DNA of 64,000 nucleotides from GCA-003244245 sp050699715 (lineage in GTDB: Bacteria; Actinomycetota; Actinomycetes; Mycobacteriales; Pseudonocardiaceae), in assembly GCA_050699715.1 (NCBI GenBank), contig JBOHFR010000004.1, forward strand, positions 1 to 64,000, read 5' to 3'. The notes beneath the pieces were generated by a model, which ran no database searches, was not told the origin of the DNA, and was given only the letters and a program-made list of their open reading frames with translations. Positions 7,617 to 18,200 of the stretch are shown in pieces (positions within the stretch are counted from its first letter, which is position 1; every line of letters begins with the position of its first letter). Position numbers and translations under genes: made by a program.

Positions 7617-9715
7617 CGTGGTTCGGCGGTGAGATCCGGCAGCCGCAGCAGGGGGTTGGTCACCGCCTCGGGGGGATCGTCTTTATCCGTGCCGGTCGGC
7701 TTCGGGGCTAGCGCCAGGCCGGCCGCCCAGCGCGTCCCGAGAACACGGTAGCGAGGCACGTCGCAGCTTGTCTCGGCATCAGCTGCGGTGGAACCATCAT
7801 TGCCGGGCATCTCGGTAGAAGGGGCGTCAGCGTGGGTATCACGGCTTTCGTGGTACGCAGACAGTGCCTCGGCCAGCAGATCACCGAGACCCATCTGGTG
7901 CGGCTCCTCTGCACGTGCTGAGTCCTCATCCACAGGTTCCCATTCCAACTCCCGTGGCGCCGGGGCCGGCGGCGGCCCGGAGACCGGGAACTCCTCCAGG
8001 GTGAGCGGAACATCCTGGGTGTCCTCCGACGAGACGCTATCGGTGGCCTCACCCTCCACGGTGACCGGCGAGTCCGATGGGGGTTGAACCAGCGCCGGGT
8101 AGGTTAAGGCTGGAACGGACGGCACGTCGGGACCTTCCGGAGCTTCGAGCGGACCAGCGCTGGCGTCCTCGGTTTCATCGTCACCAATCTGGTGCACCTC
8201 GGCGACGGGCATCTCATCAACACGACCCTCGACGGGTTCCACAGCGCGGCGCCGGCCGGAGCGTCCTGACGACAACGCCGAGGCGGGCAACAAATCACTC
8301 ACAAACACCAGAGTGCCAGCACCGCGGTGGTGCCGTGCCCCGGACTGCCAAGGATCGAGCCCGTTCGACGCCTGCGCGGACTGCACGTCGACGGGTTCCT
8401 GCGATACCGGGCCCTCAACCACGGGTTCCACCACCGCCGAAGGGTCAATCAGTTCCGGCGAAAGCACTTCCGGCTCAACGGCTTCCGGCTCAACGGCTTC
8501 CGGCTCGGCGGTCTGGTGCGCGGCAGGGCCGACGGCAATCTCAGCACTCAGTGGACCGGTGTCTGAGTCGAGTCCACTACACCCCGTCCCGACGTTGCCG
8601 AGCAGCACGGCGACCTGGCCGATCAAGCGCGCTTCCTCGCGGCGCGCGGTCCCGCAATTCTCGAGCAGCGTGGACCGCGCGGCTTCCACATGGCGGCAGT
8701 GGCGGCCCTCAGCCGCGCGGGCCGCGCGCATGCAATGCAAGGCGTCGGCGAACTCGCCCCGAGCCTCGTGCACGTGGGACAAGCCCTCGAGGCATTCCGC
8801 CAGGACCGCGTCCACCCCATAGCGCTGGGCCCCCTCAACCGCATCGGCGAGCAGGGTCAGCGCCGATTCATGACGGCCTTGCGCGAGGTGCACCCGGGTG
8901 GCCAGCGCCAGCCGCAACCTACCGACCGCACCGGCGGCGGCGGCGCGCACTGGACGCCGCAGCAGTGGCCGCACTTCCTGCAGTGCGACGTCGCCGGCGT
9001 CACGGTCGAGCAGAGCAAGCACTATCTCGAGCATCAGCCGCGCGCTCACCTCGCCGCTGTCGTGTTCAGGATCGGCCAGCCCGGTCAGCAGCTCGTGGCC
9101 TTCCCTAGCCTTCGCCTCTGCCTCAGCGGCCGCGTCTCGGCGACGGTGACGCACCGCGTCCGCCGCTCGGGCGGCGGCCCGCAACAGCAGTGCGGTGTCG
9201 TGGTCAAGGCTTGGGTCCTCACGATAGAGCTCGTCGGCCTCCTCGAGAGCGGACGTGACAAGGTCGTCGCAGTCGAGCCCGACCGAGGTCTCCGCCACAG
9301 CGACAAGCGCGCGGCCTCTCAGCACCGGAGCGACGTCGTCGCCTGCGGCTAGCACGGCACACACCGCGCCGAGCGCGGTAGCGGGCTCACCTAGCGCGGC
9401 GGCGCAGTGCGCTAGCTCCACGTGCAGCTCATGGCGCAGTCCCGGTGGCGTGTCAGAGTCTCGAACCGCCGGGAAAAGCCGGTGCGCCGCCTCCCCGTGC
9501 CGGCCGAGACGGTTGAGCGCAAAAACCGCGAGATGGCCTGCCTGCAAGACGGCCATCTTGTCGTCCTGCCCGGCGGCCACCGCCCGATCGGCCAGCAGCA
9601 GCGCCAGCTCTGGCGCTCGCCAGCGCAAGAGCGTCGCCGACTCCACCAGTGATGCGGCCTCACCCACGTTGGCCGGCATGCAGGCCTGGACTCCGTCGCG
9701 CGCCGTGCTGCTCAC
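7571..9715 (-). CDS. Large hypothetical protein with TPR-like N-terminus and acidic, repetitive C-terminus
   Basis: This 714-residue protein falls into two parts. Residues 1-370 are alanine- and leucine-rich helices with a TPR-like pattern (RAPELALLLADRAVAAGQ, ARGEFADALHCMRAARAAEG), consistent with a scaffold or bacterial regulatory TPR domain. Residues about 390-650 are acidic and proline-rich, with the short repeat PEAVEPEAVEPEVLSPEL, and look disordered. There is no catalytic motif, signal peptide or membrane helix. It overlaps the start of the glutamate dehydrogenase gene, suggesting translational coupling. ATG 9715 follows GGGAGGTGAGCAG. I assign no function. Confidence 0.65.
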   Translation of the reverse strand: MSSTARDGVQACMPANVGEAASLVESATLLRWRAPELALLLADRAVAAGQDDKMAVLQAGHLAVFALNRLGRHGEAAHRLFPAVRDSDTPPGLRHELHVELAHCAAALGEPATALGAVCAVLAAGDDVAPVLRGRALVAVAETSVGLDCDDLVTSALEEADELYREDPSLDHDTALLLRAAARAADAVRHRRRDAAAEAEAKAREGHELLTGLADPEHDSGEVSARLMLEIVLALLDRDAGDVALQEVRPLLRRPVRAAAAGAVGRLRLALATRVHLAQGRHESALTLLADAVEGAQRYGVDAVLAECLEGLSHVHEARGEFADALHCMRAARAAEGRHCRHVEAARSTLLENCGTARREEARLIGQVAVLLGNVGTGCSGLDSDTGPLSAEIAVGPAAHQTAEPEAVEPEAVEPEVLSPELIDPSAVVEPVVEGPVSQEPVDVQSAQASNGLDPWQSGARHHRGAGTLVFVSDLLPASALSSGRSGRRRAVEPVEGRVDEMPVAEVHQIGDDETEDASAGPLEAPEGPDVPSVPALTYPALVQPPSDSPVTVEGEATDSVSSEDTQDVPLTLEEFPVSGPPPAPAPRELEWEPVDEDSARAEEPHQMGLGDLLAEALSAYHESRDTHADAPSTEMPGNDGSTAADAETSCDVPRYRVLGTRWAAGLALAPKPTGTDKDDPPEAVTNPLLRLPDLTAEPRWAPPETGRRSAVGD

Positions 9716-9761
9716 CTCCCACCCCCCTCGACTTTACCGATCACCGGGCGCCCGTGCCTAG

Positions 9762-11438
<1,677 letters not shown>

Positions 11439-11509
11439 GGCCGCGATCGTAGAGGGGAGCGCCGGGGCCGGACAGCGCGGCCAACCGCCGCCCGGCCCCG
11501 GTGCGCTGT

Positions 11510-12022
11510 TCATGCGGGAACGGGCACCAACGGGCGGGCCGCTTTAGCCAGGTCCGACAAGCTCACTTCATACGGTGGATCCACCCCGTCAAGCAGGTCT
11601 GACGGTTCCTCCTCAGCCGATGCTAGGACGTCCGCATTTCCGCCCCGCGCAGGCTCCTCGCGGCGCTGCTTGCGCACGGTGGCGGCACAGCGAGCCAAGT
11701 CCGGGCCGACCGCGTTGGCCTCCAGTTCGACGACTGAACGGCGCTCGCCCTGCTCGGTGGTCCACTCCCGGGTGCGCAGTTTCCCTCTGATGATCACCGG
11801 GTCACCCTTGACCAAGGAGGCGGCGTTCTCGGCGAGCCTGCGCCAGCAGCTCACCGACAGGTACAGACTTTCCCCGTCTACCCACGACTCGGACACCTTG
11901 TCGAACCGACGCTCGTTGCAGGCGACCCGGAAATTGAGCACGAGCGTCCCGTCGGGCCCAACCCGGCGCGGTCGCATGTCGCTCACCAGCGTTCCCACCA
12001 CAGTCACCGGTGTCTCTTTCAT
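11510..12022 (-). CDS. ssb: Single-stranded DNA-binding protein
   Basis: OB-fold SSB: ETPVTVVGTLVSDMRPR, LNFRVACNERRFDK, WRRLAENAASLVKGDPVII and GKLRTREWTTEQGERR are the usual core strands over residues 1-115. The tail is short and acidic but lacks the DDDIPF-type tip of the replicative SSB. It is therefore probably the second (SsbB-like) paralogue found in actinomycetes. ATG 12022 sits nine bases after AGGAGGG; an in-frame GTG six bases upstream would be too close to that site. It lies 71 bp upstream of ettA on the same strand. Confidence 0.85.
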   Translation of the reverse strand: MKETPVTVVGTLVSDMRPRRVGPDGTLVLNFRVACNERRFDKVSESWVDGESLYLSVSCWRRLAENAASLVKGDPVIIRGKLRTREWTTEQGERRSVVELEANAVGPDLARCAATVRKQRREEPARGGNADVLASAEEEPSDLLDGVDPPYEVSLSDLAKAARPLVPVPA

Positions 12023-12225
12023 GATCACATGCCCTCCTGTGCTGCCGTCCCACCATCAGCGGCGGGATGCCGGCCCCTCGGCCGGCGACACCCAGGCTGC
12101 GCGACTAAGGGCACATTCGGTAGCGAGTCATGATCAAGATGGGGATAGCCGGGGACGATGTGCACAACTACGCTGGCGCGGCAGGGCCAGAACCCGAGGT
12201 TGTCAGGGGTTGGTGCTATCGCCTG

Positions 12226-14271
12226 TCATAAGCTGTTGTCGCGGGCTGGGCCGCGCCCGGCCAGCCGGGCGAGCAGCGCGTGGTGCGCGGCCAGCTCGGC
12301 GTCGCCGTCTGATCCGGCCCTGCGGTCAAGTGGGCGGGCCTCGCTTCCGGACCACCGCACCAGCAGCGCCACCAGCACTATCACCATCGGGATCTCGCCT
12401 AAGGCCCACGCCATCGCCGCGCCCGCGCGCTGATCGGCCAGCAGGTCGGGCACAAACGGCAGGGCAAGTGAACGGTAGTAGTCGCCACCGACCACCGTCG
12501 TCGAGCGCATCAGCGCGATCCCGAAGAACGCGTGAAAGGGCATGGCCGCCAGCAGCAAGCCAACCTTGCCCAGGTGAAACATCTTGTGGGGGGGCGGGTC
12601 GCTGCCGATGATGAGCCAGTAGTACGCATAACCCGTCAGCAAAAAGTGCGCGTTCATCGCCAGATGCGCCCAGTGTGACGGCGCCGCGACGTCGTACAGG
12701 CCGGTGAAATAGATGACGGGGAACGAACCGACGTACCCGCCAAGGGCGATCAACGGGTGGGTGAACATCCGCACCACCCAGGAGTGCGTGAAGGCCTGCA
12801 GCCACTCCCTCGGCCCCGGCGGGTTGGCCACCCCCGCAGGGGGCAACGCGCGGCGCGCCAGCGTCACCGGCGCGCCGAGCACGAGCAACATCGGGGCCAG
12901 CATCGACATCAGCATGTGCACACCGATGTGCGCGCTGAACATCGCCGTCGAGTAGCGGCCAATACCCGAGGACGTGGCGACCAGGATGGTCGCGCAGCCG
13001 CCCAGCCAGGCCGCCGTGCGGCCTCTCGGCCAGGCCGCACCACGCCACCTCAACCGTCGCACCCCGGCGAGGTAGCCGCCAGCGAGAACGAGCGCGGCGA
13101 CCCCGAACACCAGGTCTGGTCGCCAATCGAGGAGCAGCCGCACCGGGGTGGGCGGCCCAGCCAGGTTGTAGCCCAGCAGCACCTCAGTACGGCTGAGCTG
13201 CGTGGCGATCCCCCCAGGCGGCGCGGTCCAGCTCAGCGCCGCCGCCAGGCCGATCGTCGCGAACATGACCAGCACCTCGACGCCACCGAGCCGAAGGATG
13301 GCCAAGCGATCGCCCCGCTCGACCATCGCCGCCGCAGCGCCACGGCGGTGTAACCAGCCCATGACGCCCAGCGCCAGCAGCGCGGCCACCTTGCCCAGCA
13401 CCAGTAGTCCGTAGGTGCTGAGCAGCTGGTCAGGCCGGACGCGGACCAGCGCGTTGATCACCCCGGAGGCGGCCATCACGATCCAGCAGACCAGCGCCAG
13501 CCGGGAGAAGCGAACGTAGGCCAACCCGGCGTGCTCCCCCCGGCGGCTCAGGTGGGCCAGCAAGGCGATCAGGCCGCCGACCCACAGGGCGGCAGCGATG
13601 AGATGATACAGCAAGCTGTTGGTGGCGACGTCGTGGGCGCCCTCCGCCGAGGAGTGCCCGGTCAGCGCCACCGGCGTCAGCCCTGCGATGGACAGCGCGA
13701 ACAGCCACACCGCCGCGCCCCAGGTCAGCGCGGTCCAGCAGAACCCGGCCAGCGCCAGAGCGATCCCCGCAGTGAGCGCCCAGGCCCCGACCGGGGCCAG
13801 CGCGACCGCCATGGACGCCAGCAGTCGCAGGTCCAGCGCTTCAGCCACCGGACGGCCCAAGACGTCCGCAGCCAGCAGCGGCACCATCAACGCCGCGGTC
13901 AGCGCCCAGATCAGGGCGGCGATCCGCGCCGTGCGCACGGCGCCGTAGCCGCCGGTGTCGAGGTAGCCAGACGCTTGCGGCGGTACCAGAAACGCGGCCA
14001 CCAGCAGCGACCCCACCGTGACCACCGCGGCGCATTCGGACAGCACCCGCACGGCTGGCAACGCGGCTCGCGTGAACAGCCCGGGATCGGACAACCCCCC
14101 GTCACCGCCCAAGACAACGGGCAATCCGGTGCCGAGGGCCATCCCCAGGAGCACTCCGGCCGCGACCAGCACACGCAACCGCGCGCGAGCCTCACCAGCG
14201 CGACGAAGCCCGCCCTCAACACCCACCCCCACCACCCTAATCACCCCGACGCACCTAGCTGGTAGACGCAT
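12226..14271 (-). CDS. CopD-CtaG fusion membrane protein (copper handling / cytochrome oxidase assembly)
   Basis: A polytopic membrane protein of about 680 residues with a dozen or more hydrophobic helices. The N-terminal half resembles the CopD copper-resistance domain (TPVALTGHSSAEGAHD, YHLIAAALWVGGLIAL). The C-terminal half resembles caa3_CtaG (FSAHIGVHMLMSMLAPMLLV, NAHFLLTGYAYYWLIIG), which has histidines facing the membrane. Such fusions are common in actinobacteria and are thought to move copper across the membrane for cytochrome oxidase or detoxification. ATG 14271 lies inside one arm of a large inverted repeat and adds a basic N-terminus, so one of the GTG codons 20-50 bases further in may be the true start. 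Confidence 0.85.
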   Translation of the reverse strand: MRLPARCVGVIRVVGVGVEGGLRRAGEARARLRVLVAAGVLLGMALGTGLPVVLGGDGGLSDPGLFTRAALPAVRVLSECAAVVTVGSLLVAAFLVPPQASGYLDTGGYGAVRTARIAALIWALTAALMVPLLAADVLGRPVAEALDLRLLASMAVALAPVGAWALTAGIALALAGFCWTALTWGAAVWLFALSIAGLTPVALTGHSSAEGAHDVATNSLLYHLIAAALWVGGLIALLAHLSRRGEHAGLAYVRFSRLALVCWIVMAASGVINALVRVRPDQLLSTYGLLVLGKVAALLALGVMGWLHRRGAAAAMVERGDRLAILRLGGVEVLVMFATIGLAAALSWTAPPGGIATQLSRTEVLLGYNLAGPPTPVRLLLDWRPDLVFGVAALVLAGGYLAGVRRLRWRGAAWPRGRTAAWLGGCATILVATSSGIGRYSTAMFSAHIGVHMLMSMLAPMLLVLGAPVTLARRALPPAGVANPPGPREWLQAFTHSWVVRMFTHPLIALGGYVGSFPVIYFTGLYDVAAPSHWAHLAMNAHFLLTGYAYYWLIIGSDPPPHKMFHLGKVGLLLAAMPFHAFFGIALMRSTTVVGGDYYRSLALPFVPDLLADQRAGAAMAWALGEIPMVIVLVALLVRWSGSEARPLDRRAGSDGDAELAAHHALLARLAGRGPARDNSL

Positions 14272-14328
14272 CCAGCGGGCTGAGCGGGGTTATCTGGCGG
14301 TCATTACCCCGCTCAGCCCGCTAGATGC
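14268..14328. promoter_or_regulatory. Large inverted repeat at the start of the CopD-CtaG gene
   Basis: AGCGGGCTGAGCGGGG (14274-14289) is perfectly complementary to 14307-14322, and the pairing continues outward through GCATC/GATGC with one mismatch, making a stem of about 22 bp with a 17-nt loop. It overlaps the proposed ATG at 14271. It could be a transcription terminator for plus-strand transcripts, an attenuating 5' hairpin, or a repressor site. There is no U-tract, so simple intrinsic termination is not assured. Confidence 0.55.
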
Positions 14329-14354
14329 CCTTCCGGCGTCCAGGGGGCTGCCCG

Positions 14355-14379
14355 CGCCCCCGGCAGGATTCGAATCTGC
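14355..14379 (-). other. tRNA 3'-end-like remnant
   Basis: On the minus strand GCAGATTCGAATCCTGC looks like a tRNA T-arm (with G53 changed to A), directly followed by CGGGGGCG like an acceptor 3' strand. No matching D-arm, anticodon arm or 5' acceptor GCCCCCG is found upstream, so this is not a functional tRNA. Such 3' fragments are typical attachment-site leftovers of integrative elements. It borders the accessory module at 14.86-18.7 kb. Confidence 0.35.
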
Positions 14380-14861
14380 GGCCTAGCGATTCTCAGAAGC
14401 CACTACTGAACAGTGCTGGTTATGACGGGAAACCTCTTTTGACCAGCGCAAACGCCTCTGGCCGGTGCGTGCTGGTGCTAGACGTTGGCGGTCGTTCCGG
14501 GTAGGTAAAGGGTGGAGATGACCATGGTGGCCGCCTTGCTGCGGTTGAGTTGTACCGCGCCTACCTCGCCCTGATTACTCCACCTGATGAACCAGAGGAT
14601 GACGGCGGTGTGACGACGCGGGCCCGCCCCAGGCTGGCCCGTGCGAGCATGGTCATCAGGCCAAGCGCAGCAAACGGGTTCGGTGCAGTGGGCACCCCAG
14701 TAGGACGAGGACCTCAGCCAGATCTGCGCCGCTACGGACGGCGCGTTCGATCCCACAGGAGGTCAATTCGGCAGGACCTGCGCCCGGTGCCAAGATGGCC
14801 GCCGAACGTAACCGTCGAGCCCAACCGTCCAGGATGCCTGAACGGTTTCTAGGGGGCATAG
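14380..14861. other. Intergenic stretch, nothing recognised
   Basis: About 480 bases between the tRNA-like remnant and the Trypco1 gene. I see no open frame with protein-like composition, no repeat and no clear promoter. The promoter of the Trypco1/protease operon must lie near its right end. Confidence 0.4.
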
Positions 14862-15203
14862 GTGTCGTATCTGTTGGGTGTGCCGGTGGGCGATGGCGCT
14901 GATGTTGTGGTGTTCGAGGTTGACCACGGGGAGGTGCCGGAGGATCTGGTTCTCGCTTCGTCCGAGCCGGGCAGGGTGGCGGCTCGGGCGCTGACGACCC
15001 TGGAGGAGGCGCTGGCAGGCGTCAAGCCGTCCTTGATCAAGGTTATGGAGGTGTTGCGGGAGCTAGCGCCGGAGCAGATGGCGGTGGAGTTCGGGTTGAA
15101 GCTGGGGGGCGAGACCGGGATGATCATCGCGAAAGGGACCGCTGAGGTGAATTTTAAAGTCACCCTGTCCTGGAAGCCGGGTAAACCAGAGAACTCGGAG
15201 TAG
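14862..15203 (+). CDS. Trypco1 (CU044_2847-family) protein
   Basis: A 113-residue protein of the trypsin-co-occurring domain 1 family. It has an N-terminal strand MSYLLGVPVGDGADVVVFEV, a central helix LTTLEEALAGVKPSLIKVM, and a C-terminal strand pair ending GTAEVNFKVTLSWKP, preceded by the family's VEFGLKLGGETGMIIAKG. The family is found almost only beside trypsin-like or STAND effector genes, and is proposed to act as a sensor or adaptor in bacterial conflict systems. Three bases separate its stop from the protease start, so the two are one operon. Confidence 0.8.
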   Translation: MSYLLGVPVGDGADVVVFEVDHGEVPEDLVLASSEPGRVAARALTTLEEALAGVKPSLIKVMEVLRELAPEQMAVEFGLKLGGETGMIIAKGTAEVNFKVTLSWKPGKPENSE

Positions 15204-15206
15204 CCG

Positions 15207-18200
15207 GTGTCGCGGGTCGGGCGGGAAGGGTTCGTCGTCCGGGTGCTGCGGGTCGGTTCGCAGTCTCCGGCGGGGGTGGGGTTCGTGGTCGGTGCGCGGC
15301 ACATCGTGACCTGCGCGCATGTGGTGAACGTGGCGTTGGGGCGGGAGGTGCGGGCGCAGGAGGCGCCGGGGCCGGGGGTGCGGGTGCCGGTGGATTTCCC
15401 GGTCCTGGGTGACGCGCAGGGTGCCCCGTCGCGGAGTTGTCGCATCGCGGTGTGGGTGGCCCCACCGGTGGCCGGGGTGATGGGTGGGGATGTGGTGGGG
15501 CTGGTCCTGGTCGGGGAGAGCCTGCCCGAAGGAGCGGGTCCAGCGCGGCTGGCCGAGGCGGGTGAGCTCCGCGATGTCGAGGTGGCGGTGTTCGGCTACC
15601 CGGGCCAGCCACCCCGCCTAGCGGGGGTGTGGGCAGCGTGTCGGCTGCGGGGTGCGGTGGGTGCCGGGATGGTCCAACTGGATACGGGCAGTGAGTCGGC
15701 GTTTCGGGTCCAGCCCGGTTACAGCGGTTCCCCGGCCGTGCTCACCAATGGGGTCGGCGATGGTGTGGTGGGCATGCTGGCCGCCGCCGGTCACGACGCC
15801 GAGCGGGATGCGTATGCGATCCCGGTGGCCCATTTGGTGCGGGCGTGGCCGGAGGTGCTGGAAACCGTGCCGGTCTGCCCCTACCGGGGCTTGTTCCCCT
15901 TCCGGGCCGCTGATGCCGAGGCCGGGTTGTTCGTTGGTCGGGAAGCCGAGACTGACCAGTTGGTGCGAATGGTGGACCAGCACGCGCTGGTCGTGGTCGT
16001 GGGGCCCTCGGGAGTGGGGAAGTCCTCACTGGTCACCGCCGGGCTGCTGCCCGCGTTGAGCACCGAGTGCTGGGCCACGGCCGTCGTCCGACCCGGGCGC
16101 AAGCCGTTCATCGCGCTGGCCAAGGCGCTCTATGACATCGAGGGGTCGCCCGCGAGCGTCGAGGACATTCACCGGCGCGGTGAGCAGCTCCGCCGGGAGG
16201 GGCTGGCGGGGCTGGCGGGTGAGCTGAGTGTACTGACCGATCAACGCATCCTGGTCTGTATCGACCAGTTCGAGGAACTCTTCACCACCTGCCCCGATGA
16301 GGAACGGACCGTGTTCCTCAACCAGGTCCTGCCCCCGAAAACCGCCGATGACACTGAGGGTGCCGGGGTGCGGGTGGTGTGCACACTGCGGGCTGATTTC
16401 CTCGGGCACCTCCTCACCCACCCCGGCCTGGGAGCCCGCCTGCACGACCGGTTGGTGACGGTGTCCCCGATGGACCCAGACGCGTTGGAACGGGTGATCA
16501 CCGTGCCCGCGCAGGTCTGTGGTGTGAAATATGAGGAGGGACTGGCCCAGCGCATCGCTCGTGATGCGGCCCGAGGCGAGGGCGGGCTGGCGTTGCTGGA
16601 GTTCGCGTTGACTCAACTGTGGCCCCGGCAACACCAGCGGCAGCTAAGCTTCACCGACTACTACGCGCCCTCCTTCGGCGGGGTGACCGGCACCCTCAAC
16701 CGCTACGCCGACGACGTCCTCGCGCAGATGGAGCGCCGGTGGCCCCTGGAGCGGATCCGGCGGGTCCTGCTGGCCTGCGTCCGCAGCCGCAGCGGTGCCC
16801 TGACGGCGACCCGCCGGGTCGTTAGCCGTGATCGCCTCGCTCAGGACTGGGCCGTGGTGGAGAAACTCGCCGAGGCCCGGCTGGTGATGACCAGTCAAGA
16901 CCCGACCCACCAGAGCGCCACCGTGGAGCTGGCCCATGAGGCGCTGATCCAGTCGTGGGAACGACTCGCCACCTGGGTCGATGCTGACGCACAGTTCCAA
17001 CGCTGGCTGGCCACCATGGAAGAACGCGTCGCCGAGGACGAACCCCTCATCGAAGCACGCATCAGCGAAGCACAACAATGGCTCACCGAACGGCCCGAGG
17101 ACATTCCCCCAGAGGTCCGCGACCTCATCGAGCACAGCAACACCCTGGCCCAGCAACGAATCACCGAACTAGAACAAGCCCGACTACGCGCCGAGGAAGC
17201 AGCCCGCCAAACCAAGGAAGCAGCCCACCAAACCAAGGAAGCAGCCCGCCGAGTCGAGGAGGCGGCTCGGCAGCATGCCCGGTTCCTTCGCCGGTTCGTG
17301 GCCGTCCTGACGGTCCTGCTGCTGGTGGCGAGCGGGGCGTCGATCGTCGCGTTCATCGAACAACGCACCGCGGCCCACCAACGCGATCTCGCGGTCTCCG
17401 CGCAGGTCGCGGGCCAGGCCTTGGACCTGCGCACCACCAACTCGGCCCTGGCCGCCCAACTCGCTCTGGCCGCCCACCGACTCGCCCCCACCACGCAAAC
17501 CCGCAGCAGCCTACTCAGCATCGCCGCCGCTCCCTACACCACTGAACTGATCGGCCACACCGGCGCCGTCTATTCGGTGGTGTTCAGTCCGGATGGGCGC
17601 ACCCTGGCCACCGCCAGCAGGGATCGCACCGCGCGGTTGTGGGACGTCCGTGACCTCCACCAACCCCGATTGTTGAGCACCCTCACCGGCCACACCGGCG
17701 CCGTTGGGTCGGTGGTGTTCAGTCCGGATGGGCGCACCCTGGCCACCGCCAGCGGGGATCGCACCGCGCGGTTGTGGGACGTCCGTGACCTCCACCAACC
17801 CCACCCGTTGAGCACCCTCACCGGCCACACCGACACCGTTGGGTCGGTGGTGTTCAGCCCGGATGGGCGCACCCTGGCCACCGCCAGCGGGGATCGCACC
17901 ACGCGGTTGTGGGACGTCCGTGACCTCCACCAACCCCACCCGTTGAGCACCCTCACCGGCCACACCGACACCGTTGGGTCGGTGGTGTTCAGCCCGGACG
18001 GGCGCACCCTGGCCACCGCCAGCGGGGATCGCACCGCGCGGCTGTGGGACATCAGCGACCTCCACCAACCCCACCCGTTGAGCACCCTCACCGGCCACAC
18101 CGGCGCCGTCGAGTCGGTGGTGTTCAGCCCGGATGGACGCACCCTGGCCACCACCAGCAGGGATGCCACCGCGCGGTTGTGGGACGTCCGTGACCCCCAC

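Noticed and set aside
14355..14460. A functional tRNA gene on the minus strand
   Set aside because: No anticodon arm or 5' acceptor strand can be folded, and the T-stem has a mismatch at the 53-61 pair.
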